From Arsukibacterium sp. MJ3 (GTDB lineage: Bacteria > Pseudomonadota > Gammaproteobacteria > Enterobacterales > Alteromonadaceae), in contig NZ_LAHP01000025.1 in NCBI RefSeq assembly GCF_000987765.1, positions 1 through 41,928 on the forward strand: 41,928 nucleotides of DNA, written 5' to 3'. Numbering within the stretch: the stretch's first letter is position 1; each line of letters starts with the position of its first letter. The notes below the pieces were generated by a model. It was not told the origin of the DNA, did no database searches, and saw only the letters and a program-made list of their open reading frames with translations. Below are positions 7,465-14,932 of this stretch, piece after piece. A program made the position numbers and the translations under genes.

Positions 7465-8790
7465 ATGAAATACCTAAGTGTTATCGTCGCAGTATTATTA
7501 TCATTGTTGGTGTTTTTAGCGCTGCAAGCCCCCGCGCGTGAACTGCCGGCCGCTAAGCCGCTGAGTCTAAAACAATTGGATCCTAATCTTCCATTAAGCG
7601 CCCAGCTTGACAGCATAGTATTGGGCTCGGGGTGTTTCTGGGGTGCTGAAATGCGCTACGAAAAGCTGCCCGGCGTGGTGGATGCCGTGTCGGGTTATGC
7701 CGATGGTAAGGGTGTCGAGCCAAACTACCGGGCCATTACTCAGCGCAGTAATAAGCTAAACCCCAATAACCATGCCGAAGTGGTGCAGGTAACTTTTAAC
7801 CCACAACAAATTAGCCTAGAAAGCCTGCTGCAGCATTACTTTGAAAGCCATGATCCTACGCAGCTTAACCGGCAGGGTAATGATGTTGGTACCCAATACC
7901 GCTCTATTGTCCTTAGCAACAGTGCTGAGCAAGCCGCACAGGTGCAGGCAGTGCTGCAGCGCTATCAGCCGTTATTAACCGCTGCAGGTTATGGCCAAAT
8001 AGTCACTCAGCTAAAACCGCTGGCAGAATTTTTTCCTGCCGAGCAGTACCATCAGGATTATATTGCGAAAAACCCGAATGGCTATTGCCCCGATCATTCA
8101 ACTGGGGTGCGTTTTAACCGTGATGATGCAACAGAAATAGCCCAGCTTGATAATAGTAGCTTGTTAAAAGGTAAGCACATTCTGGTCATTGATTCAGCCA
8201 ATTATTGCCCGTACTGTGAAAAATTTAAAGCCGAAGTGGCTAACCAGTATCAGGGCGATATTCCATTACATTTTCGCTTTGCCAGCCAGCTTAACAACTT
8301 AACGATTACCAGCCCAACTTGGGCCACACCCACCATTATTTTACTGCAGGACGGCAAAGAAGTGTATGCCCGCCAGGGTTACTTAACGCCAACCGAATTT
8401 TATTTGCTGTTAGGTAAATTTAAACTAGGCGACAGCGAAGCCTTTGATGTGGCCTTTGATGAGGGCACTGATCAGCGGTTTTGTAAAGAATATGAAATTT
8501 TTAATAACACCCCCGACGGCACCTTTGTCGATAAACTTAGTGGCGCCGTGTTGTTTGATACCCGTGACCGCTTTGACTCGGGTACCGGCTGGCTGTCATT
8601 TACTAAAGCGGTTGACGGGGCGGTAACCGAAACAGCCGACAACCGTTATGGTATGCGCCGCACTGAAATTCGTGCCAAGGTATCTGGTATTCATTTAGGC
8701 CATGTTTTCCCCGACGGCCCTAATGGCCAACCGCGCTATTGCATTAATGCCACCGTGCTCGACTTTGTTGCGCGGCCAGCAAGCAGTTAA
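7465..8790 (+). CDS. MsrA-thioredoxin-MsrB fusion methionine sulfoxide reductase, exported
   Basis: The 441-residue protein has an N-terminal membrane anchor or signal sequence (residues 1-22), so it acts in the periplasm. Residues about 50-218 form MsrA, with GCFWG (catalytic Cys57) and a resolving Cys208 in NGYCPDH. Residues about 235-320 form a thioredoxin-like domain with CPYC (248-251) and the cis-Pro loop TWATPT. Residues about 335-436 form MsrB, with the catalytic Cys426 in RYCINA. The MsrB module lacks the four zinc cysteines. Where many enzymes have SGCGW it has SGTGW (Thr374); Cys340 could take the recycling role. Neisserial PilB has thioredoxin first, so the domain order here is different. 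The gene repairs both oxidised-methionine epimers. A good ribosome site (aggaaaa) precedes it; it ends two bases from the convergent MscS gene. Confidence 0.9.
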   Translation: MKYLSVIVAVLLSLLVFLALQAPARELPAAKPLSLKQLDPNLPLSAQLDSIVLGSGCFWGAEMRYEKLPGVVDAVSGYADGKGVEPNYRAITQRSNKLNPNNHAEVVQVTFNPQQISLESLLQHYFESHDPTQLNRQGNDVGTQYRSIVLSNSAEQAAQVQAVLQRYQPLLTAAGYGQIVTQLKPLAEFFPAEQYHQDYIAKNPNGYCPDHSTGVRFNRDDATEIAQLDNSSLLKGKHILVIDSANYCPYCEKFKAEVANQYQGDIPLHFRFASQLNNLTITSPTWATPTIILLQDGKEVYARQGYLTPTEFYLLLGKFKLGDSEAFDVAFDEGTDQRFCKEYEIFNNTPDGTFVDKLSGAVLFDTRDRFDSGTGWLSFTKAVDGAVTETADNRYGMRRTEIRAKVSGIHLGHVFPDGPNGQPRYCINATVLDFVARPASS

Positions 8791-8792
8791 CA

Positions 8793-10151
8793 CTAAGTTT
8801 TTTTGCCAGCGGCGCTGTCGTTAGCCGCTGGCAGCAAATTCTCTTCATCCGACTTTTCTAAATCGTCGTTAAGTTGTTGTTCTATGCTGGTGTCGGCACT
8901 GACATCTACCGCTAACCCACCAGCAGCTGCGCCTGGCGCAGCCGCTGGGTAAAAAGGTTGTGGCTCATCTTGGTTATTTTTACTTTGTTTGTTGGCCATT
9001 TCAGCCAAATGAATGCGGTAAATTGGTTCTGGCATTTCTATGCCGGCGGCGTCAAACGCCGCTTTTACCAACCGAATAGCTTCGCTGCGCGCCTTTAAAA
9101 AATCAGTTTCTCGCTGATCTATCCAGCCCAACACCCTCACGGTTACTGTACTATCACCCAATTCCAGCACTAGTACCCGCGGTGTTGGCTCGGTTAAAAT
9201 ACCCGGCATCTGCTGCAAGGTTACGATAGCCAATTGCCGCACTACAATTAAATCAAGATCGACCGAGACACCAACGGTAAATTCAAATCGGCGCAGCGGA
9301 TTACGGGTAAAGTTGGTCATCGGTGAGGTAATAATCTGGCTGTTAGGAATGCGCAAATGGTTACCATCTAATGTCATTAGTACCGTGTCGCGCGAGGTTA
9401 GCCGCATTACCATGCCGGTCATATTATTCACCTGAATAAAATCGCCAATGGCAAAAGGGTTGCGGGTGCTAAGTAGCACGCCAGCTAAATAGTTTTCAAC
9501 AATGTTGCGAAAGGCAAAACCCAGCGCGATACCAATAACACCGGCCACCCCCAGCATGGCGCTAACTAATGCGGTGGCATCCAGTAGCTCCAACGCGATC
9601 AACATGCCAATAGCGGTAATTATTATGCGTACAAAGCGCATTCCCAAGTTCGTTGCTAACTCGCTTAACCCCAAGCGGCGTAATAAGGCATTGCGCCCGG
9701 ACAGCCAGCTGCCCAACAACCAAAACCCAACCACGGCCAACAATGCCAGCAGCAGTAATGGCAACATTTGTACGGTGGTTGTTAGCATTTCCCGAAATTT
9801 TTCTGCCGCCGGCGCTAAGCGCGAACGCACCGCCAGCTGCTCCTGCAGCTGGTTTTGCACATGCACTACCCCTTCCAGCCGGCTAGCAATAGCCGTAATA
9901 TCGTGTTTTAACTGGTTATTGGCTACCGTACCACGCAAGGTTATTACCCCGGCGTTTACGCTTATATCAAGCTGTTCCAGCCCCGATATCGAGGCGGCTA
10001 TTGCCGCTAACCTTGCGGCAATAGCCGGATCTTGCGGCGCATTCAGCACTTTTATTTCGCCAGTAAGTGGCTCATCATCTGCCAGCTGCGCCCAAGCACT
10101 ACCATTACAAAGCAGCCAGGCTACCAGCACCAGCGCTAACCATTGCCGCAT
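8793..10151 (-). CDS. BON-domain MscS-family mechanosensitive ion channel
   Basis: The 452-residue protein starts with a cleavable-looking signal peptide (ending AWA, residue 21). A BON domain at about residues 38-104 (ISVNAGVITLRGTVANNQLK) should sit in the periplasm and bind lipid. Transmembrane helices follow at about 127-148, 170-187 and 190-212. The pore helix and MscS signature continue as LGFAFRNIVENYLAGVLL and NPFAIGDFIQV, then the cytoplasmic beta domain. A low-complexity tail rich in Ala, Asp and Glu ends the protein. MscS channels open under membrane tension and release solutes on osmotic downshock. A strong ribosome site (ggagg) precedes the ATG. It converges with the msr fusion gene. 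Confidence 0.9.
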   Translation of the reverse strand: MRQWLALVLVAWLLCNGSAWAQLADDEPLTGEIKVLNAPQDPAIAARLAAIAASISGLEQLDISVNAGVITLRGTVANNQLKHDITAIASRLEGVVHVQNQLQEQLAVRSRLAPAAEKFREMLTTTVQMLPLLLLALLAVVGFWLLGSWLSGRNALLRRLGLSELATNLGMRFVRIIITAIGMLIALELLDATALVSAMLGVAGVIGIALGFAFRNIVENYLAGVLLSTRNPFAIGDFIQVNNMTGMVMRLTSRDTVLMTLDGNHLRIPNSQIITSPMTNFTRNPLRRFEFTVGVSVDLDLIVVRQLAIVTLQQMPGILTEPTPRVLVLELGDSTVTVRVLGWIDQRETDFLKARSEAIRLVKAAFDAAGIEMPEPIYRIHLAEMANKQSKNNQDEPQPFYPAAAPGAAAGGLAVDVSADTSIEQQLNDDLEKSDEENLLPAANDSAAGKKT

Positions 10152-10244
10152 TTTGCCTCCGGCTTAGTGTTATTGTTCATTGCGCTAACTATAGCAGCGC
10201 TGCACCTTACTATGACAGCTTGCTGGCGCTAACAGACCATTGGC

Positions 10245-12875
10245 TTAACCCGAATTTCGCATACCGGCAGCAATACCGGCGATGGTTACCATTAACGCCC
10301 GGCTAATCATCGGGTTTACCCGCTCTGGTTGGTGCCTTACCCGGTACAATAGCTCGGCCTGCAAAATATGCAGCGGGTCGACATAGGTATTGCGCAGCAT
10401 AATTGACTCACGGATCCAGCCTTCGCGGGCCATTAAGGTGTCGCTATGAATAAGCTTTAGCAGCAAGTCACGGTCGGCGGTAAGCTGCTTACGCAAGCGT
10501 TGCCCCAGATGTTTTAACGCCTCCGGCACCAGTATTTTGTCATAATAAGCGGCAATGTCGGTATCGGCCTTTAAAAACACCATTTCCAGCATCGACATTC
10601 GGGTAGCAAAAAACGGCCATTGCTGCTGCATTTCATCTAATAAGGCCGTTTTACCCTGTTCGGCCGCGTTGGCCAGGGCTGAACCGGCACCCAGCCAAGC
10701 CGGCAACATTAAACGGTTTTGCGACCAGGCAAAAATCCACGGTATGGCGCGTAAGCTTTCTACTCCACCGGTGGGATTTCGCTTGGCTGGCCGGCTACCT
10801 AAGGGTAGTTGCCCCAACTCTTGCTCTGGAGTAGCTGCCCGGAAATAGGCAACAAAATCTTTATCGTGGCGCACCACGGCACGATAGGCCTGGCAAGAGT
10901 CGTCGGCCAACTGCTGCATAGTCTCGCGCCAGCTTTGCTTGGGCACTGGCGGCGGCAGTAGTAAGCCTTCCAGTACGGCACTAGCATACAATGCCAGGCT
11001 ACGTTCAGCCAGTTTTGGTAAACCGAATTTAAAACGGATCATTTCGCCTTGTTCGGTAACTCTAAGACCTCCCGTTAACGATCCGGGTGGCTGCGACAAA
11101 ATAGCGGCATGAGCCGGGCCGCCGCCACGGCCAATGGTACCGCCACGGCCATGAAATAACGTCAGTTGCACCTTGGCCTGCTGACAAATAGCCACTAAGG
11201 CTTCCTGCGCACTGTACTGCGCCCAAGCCGCAGCAAACACGCCGGCATCTTTGGCCGAGTCTGAGTAGCCAATCATCACTTCCTGCTTACCGTTAATATA
11301 GCCACGGTACCAGTCAATACTTAGCAGTTTACGCATGCAGTCTGGCGCATTTTGTAAATCGCTTAGGGTTTCAAATAAGGGCGCTACCGGCATGTGGAAG
11401 CTGATACCCGCTTCTTTCAATAGCAACTGCACGGCCAGCACATCAGACGGCTTACCGGCCATCGAAATAACATAGGTGCATAGCGCTTCGCTGCCATGGC
11501 GGGCAACAATATCGCAGGTATCCAGCACTTCCTGCACATCGGCTGATGGCTGCCAGTGTTTCGGAAACAGTGGCCGGCGATTAGCCAGCTCGGCCAATAA
11601 AAACGCTTGGCGGGCGTCTTCGTCCCAGGCAGCAAAATCGCCCAAACCAAGGTGCTGGGTTAATTCACTAAATACCTGAGCATGGCGCCCGGCGTCTTGG
11701 CGTATATCCAGCTTTAACAACGTTAAGCCAAAGGCATAGGCCCGTCGCAGGGTATCCAGCAACCGCCCATTAGCAATTACCGCCATACCATGGTCCAGTA
11801 ACGACTGATAACACAACAGCAATGGCTCAAGTAATTGCTGCTTTTGCCAAATTAAGTCGGGCTGCCGCTGTAAGCGCTCGTGCTTAAGGGCTTCAGTTAA
11901 CCAGTCTCGGGTTTGCAGCAAACCGTTTTGCAGTTTATTCAGCACCAAACGGTACGGCTCGCTGACATCACCGGCTACCTGCCGCAGTGCGTCATTAGCC
12001 TGATGCATAGATAACTCAGTGCTGAGAAAATCTAAATCGTCGACAAATAAATCGGCGGCTTTCCAGCGGCTCAGTAACAACACTTGCCGGGTTACCTTGG
12101 CGGTAACAAAGGGGTTACCATCTCTATCGCCACCCATCCAGGAAGAAAACCTAACCGGCGCGGCGTCCAAAGCCAGACCGTTATAATGGGCACTTTGCAA
12201 CTTGGTATCGAGCTCACGCAAAAAGTCGGGAATAGCCTGCCACAATGAGCTTTCAATGACTGCAAAGCCCGATTTTGCTTCATCTACCGGCGTGGGTCGC
12301 TGCTCGCGAATTTCATTGGTATGCCAGGCCTGAGCAATCAGCTCGCTTAACCTAAGTTCAACTTTTTGTTGCTGTACCGCGGTTAACTCTTGTTCTAATT
12401 CGGTTAAACAGGCGGCAATTTCGGTAAGTTTATGAATAAGCGTGCGCCGTGACACTTCAGTAGGGTGGGCTGTTAATACCAGTTCTATCGATAAATTAGC
12501 TACCGCTTGGTCTACCTTAACCGAATCGAGCTTTTTATCGGCGAGCAAACTAAACAATTCTTGCAGTGGTTCCGGTTTTTCAATAGTAGCATGACCAATA
12601 CGGCTAATTGTGTGGTGTTGCTCGGCTAAATTAGCCAAGTTTAAAAACTGCGCAAACGCCCGGGCTACCGGTAACAGCTCGTCGTCAGTTAACCCGCGCA
12701 ATACCTGTTGCAGCTTATCGGACTGCAGTTCCTCGCCCTGACGGGAGGCCTTGGCCAGTGCCCGAATTTGCTCTACCCGTTCAAGTACCGCATCGCCCAG
12801 TTGTTGCCGAATTGTTTCACCCAATTGGGTGCCCAGCAGGCCAACATTGGTTTTTAGTGCAGCGTAATGGTCCAT
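10245..12875 (-). CDS. ppc: Phosphoenolpyruvate carboxylase
   Basis: At 876 residues this is the normal length for bacterial Ppc, which carboxylates PEP to oxaloacetate to refill the TCA cycle. Catalytic motifs are complete: LTAHPTEVSRRTL with His137; FSSWMGGDRDGNPFVTA; the loop FHGRGGTIGRGGGPAHAAIL; and the C-terminal GMRNSG, close to the usual GMRNTG end. Allosteric activation by acetyl-CoA and inhibition by aspartate are family properties and cannot be read from the sequence alone. The gene is alone on its strand, with 93 bases to the downstream mscS gene. Confidence 0.97.
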   Translation of the reverse strand: MDHYAALKTNVGLLGTQLGETIRQQLGDAVLERVEQIRALAKASRQGEELQSDKLQQVLRGLTDDELLPVARAFAQFLNLANLAEQHHTISRIGHATIEKPEPLQELFSLLADKKLDSVKVDQAVANLSIELVLTAHPTEVSRRTLIHKLTEIAACLTELEQELTAVQQQKVELRLSELIAQAWHTNEIREQRPTPVDEAKSGFAVIESSLWQAIPDFLRELDTKLQSAHYNGLALDAAPVRFSSWMGGDRDGNPFVTAKVTRQVLLLSRWKAADLFVDDLDFLSTELSMHQANDALRQVAGDVSEPYRLVLNKLQNGLLQTRDWLTEALKHERLQRQPDLIWQKQQLLEPLLLCYQSLLDHGMAVIANGRLLDTLRRAYAFGLTLLKLDIRQDAGRHAQVFSELTQHLGLGDFAAWDEDARQAFLLAELANRRPLFPKHWQPSADVQEVLDTCDIVARHGSEALCTYVISMAGKPSDVLAVQLLLKEAGISFHMPVAPLFETLSDLQNAPDCMRKLLSIDWYRGYINGKQEVMIGYSDSAKDAGVFAAAWAQYSAQEALVAICQQAKVQLTLFHGRGGTIGRGGGPAHAAILSQPPGSLTGGLRVTEQGEMIRFKFGLPKLAERSLALYASAVLEGLLLPPPVPKQSWRETMQQLADDSCQAYRAVVRHDKDFVAYFRAATPEQELGQLPLGSRPAKRNPTGGVESLRAIPWIFAWSQNRLMLPAWLGAGSALANAAEQGKTALLDEMQQQWPFFATRMSMLEMVFLKADTDIAAYYDKILVPEALKHLGQRLRKQLTADRDLLLKLIHSDTLMAREGWIRESIMLRNTYVDPLHILQAELLYRVRHQPERVNPMISRALMVTIAGIAAGMRNSG

Positions 12876-12978
12876 TTCAGCATCTCTGTTTTATGAAAAT
12901 AGGTTAACAATAACGCTACCCTAGCCTGTTATGTAATGGTACTCAACCATGATAGGTTACAAAAGCAGCAACACTTTA

Positions 12979-13006
12979 TTGCCGTGGCCAACCGACTTGC
13001 TATACT
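12979..13006 (+). promoter_or_regulatory. Candidate sigma-70 promoter for the VC0807-type gene
   Basis: The hexamers ttgccg (12979-12984) and tatact (13001-13006) are separated by 16 bases and lie 30 bases before the ATG at 13037. The match to the consensus is four and five of six. Confidence 0.5.
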
Positions 13007-13036
13007 GCACGTCTTGTTTTATCAGTAAAAGCCTTT

Positions 13037-13768
13037 ATGACCAGTATTCAGCAACCAACACCACCGAATCAGCCTTTGCGCCAGGGAAAGCAAAAAAAGT
13101 CCGGTTTCCTCAGCAACATGATTTTTAATATTGTCATCCCGGCAGTGATCCTCAGCCGCTTTAGCAGCGAGGACACGCTGGGCCCGGTATGGGGGGTGGT
13201 GGTGGCACTGGCCTTTCCATTGCTATTTGGCCTGTGGGAGCTGGTTAAGCTGGGTAAAATAAACTTTTACTCGATACTGGGAATTATTAGCGTAATGCTA
13301 ACCGGCGGTATTAGCCTGCTGCAGCTTGACCCTTCATATATTGCCATTAAAGAAGCGATGATCCCGGCTATTATTGGCATTGTGGTGCTGGTAAGCCAAT
13401 ACACGCCTTTTCCACTGGTCAAAAAATTGCTGATAAACCCCGATTTACTCGATACCGACAAGCTGTACCAGGCGTTGGCAGCTGCGGCGAACCGCGAACT
13501 GTTCGAGCAGCGCGTGGCCCGGGCCGGTTATATTGTGGCAGCAGCATTTTTTGTTTCAGCAGTGCTTAATTATGTGCTGGCTAAAGCCATTGTGGTGAGC
13601 CAACCCGGCACCACCGCTTATGCTGAAGAGTTGGGCCGGATGACCTGGCTCAGTTATCCGGTCATTATGGTGCCGGTAATGGTTATGCTAATGGGCGCTA
13701 TTACTTATATGTTTATGCAAATAGGTAAACTGACCAAGCAACCGTTAGAAGACTTTATTCTGCAGTAG
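13037..13768 (+). CDS. VC0807-family integral membrane protein
   Basis: The 243-residue protein has a charged N-terminal tail of about 25 residues. Hydrophobic segments follow near residues 27-40, 48-66, 75-95, 107-125, 166-188 and 208-232, giving five or six membrane spans. FNIVIPAVILSRFSSEDTLGPVWG and the INPDLLDTDKLYQAL loop recall the uncharacterised VC0807 family, distantly like the septation protein YciB. No transport or enzymatic motif is visible, so the role is unknown. Its stop codon overlaps the convergent sodium channel gene by 14 bases. Confidence 0.65.
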   Translation: MTSIQQPTPPNQPLRQGKQKKSGFLSNMIFNIVIPAVILSRFSSEDTLGPVWGVVVALAFPLLFGLWELVKLGKINFYSILGIISVMLTGGISLLQLDPSYIAIKEAMIPAIIGIVVLVSQYTPFPLVKKLLINPDLLDTDKLYQALAAAANRELFEQRVARAGYIVAAAFFVSAVLNYVLAKAIVVSQPGTTAYAEELGRMTWLSYPVIMVPVMVMLMGAITYMFMQIGKLTKQPLEDFILQ

Positions 13769-14591
13769 GCTTTTTAAGCTCAGCCCGCAGTGCCGCGACT
13801 TCCAGCTGCAGTTGTTGCATTATTTGCACTAACTGCAGCTGCGTTGCCTGCTCGGCGTCATGCTCTTCCTGATGCTCTTCGTCGTGCATGGTTTGTACGG
13901 CGTTAACAATTACCGCAATAAACAGGTTTAACATGGTAAAGGTGGCAATTAAAATAAACGGCACAAAAAAGGCCCAGGCATAGGGGAATTCAGCGATTAC
14001 TGGCCGGGCAATACCCATTGACCAGCTTTCCAGCGTCATAATTTGAAACAGCGTGTACAACGACGCCCCCAGGCTACCAAACCAGTCCGGAAACGCCTCA
14101 CCGAATAGCTTAGTCACCATTACCGCCGCCACGTAATAAATTAGTGCCAGCACCATGGCAATGGACAGCATGCCGTTAAGTGATTTAATTAACGCACCGA
14201 CAATTTTACGCATAGACGGCACAAAGGTTAGTACCCGCAGTATTCGCAATACTCTTAATGCCCGCAATACCGAAAATGGCCCGCTGGCTGGCAACAAGGC
14301 AATACCAACCACGATAAAATCGAACACACTCCAGCCATCTTTAAAAAAGGCCAAGCGGTGGGCAAAAAGGCGTAAAGCAATTTCCAATACAAACACGGTT
14401 AAAATGGCCCTGTCTAACAGTATGACAAAGCCACCGGCAACCGCCATCACTACCGGCATGGTTTCTAACCCCAGGGTAATGGCATTGATAATAATAAGGG
14501 CCAGCAAAATATGCTGCACCCGGCCGTTCTCGACAAAAGCGGTAACGCGCTGCTGCATTGACGGCATAACGCGGGCTTCGACACTACTCAT
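13755..14591 (-). CDS. Bacterial voltage-gated sodium channel (NaChBac/NavAb type)
   Basis: The 278-residue protein has the single-repeat six-helix layout of BacNav channels, which work as homotetramers in the inner membrane. S4 reads VLRALRVLRILRVLTF with arginines at every third position (Arg110, 113, 116, 119) as voltage sensors. The pore loop has TLESWS (186-191), the same selectivity filter as sodium-selective NaChBac and NavAb. S6 is FTMLNLFIAVIVNAV. The C-terminal tail (about 236-274) is acidic then heptad-like, matching the tetrameric coiled coil of the family. The start at MSSVEARV has aggtg upstream. Likely roles are sodium entry linked to motility, pH or osmotic response, by analogy only. 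Confidence 0.93.
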   Translation of the reverse strand: MSSVEARVMPSMQQRVTAFVENGRVQHILLALIIINAITLGLETMPVVMAVAGGFVILLDRAILTVFVLEIALRLFAHRLAFFKDGWSVFDFIVVGIALLPASGPFSVLRALRVLRILRVLTFVPSMRKIVGALIKSLNGMLSIAMVLALIYYVAAVMVTKLFGEAFPDWFGSLGASLYTLFQIMTLESWSMGIARPVIAEFPYAWAFFVPFILIATFTMLNLFIAVIVNAVQTMHDEEHQEEHDAEQATQLQLVQIMQQLQLEVAALRAELKKPTAE

Positions 14592-14932
14592 ACTGCACCT
14601 CAGAAGTAAACTGGCGCTATTGTATGTCAGGTTATGGCGCCGTCAATGGCAACCACAAACTTATTATGGCGCTGCAAGGTAGCTTGCTTTAGCTCGCTAA
14701 GGTTATCGAAAATGATGGTAGCGGCCCTCTGCGACCTTGGTCGAATATAAAAGACTTCTAGATGTCTATAGCATGCTTAGGTGTTTTATGTTAAAGATCA
14801 CGGCAGAGTAACAACAATCATTGATCCTGCCGCGGTTAACCACAGTATTTTATTGTTGAAATACAAAATACTGAAGTTTGACAAGCCCGACCGGACAGCC
14901 TACTTTTTAATGATCATAACAAGGAGTTCACT
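14592..14932. promoter_or_regulatory. 341-base gap between the sodium channel and second TonB receptor
   Basis: No gene was found here. Three inverted repeats stand out: agac/gtct around ttctagat (14752-14767), cggcag/ctgccg (14801-14806 and 14827-14832), and a 9-bp perfect stem cagtatttt/aaaatactg (14843-14851 and 14865-14873) with a 13-base loop. They lie in the upstream region of the TonB receptor at 14933 and may be operators or leader-RNA structures. No known regulator box was recognised. Confidence 0.35.

Noticed and set aside
9502..10167. 221-codon plus-strand ORF opposite the MscS gene
   Set aside because: Composition is a mirror of the MscS frame (Ser/Ala/Asn-rich), with no family resemblance.
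14701..14932. Riboswitch before the second TonB receptor (for example cobalamin)
   Set aside because: No conserved B12-box or other aptamer core was recognised; only simple hairpins are present.
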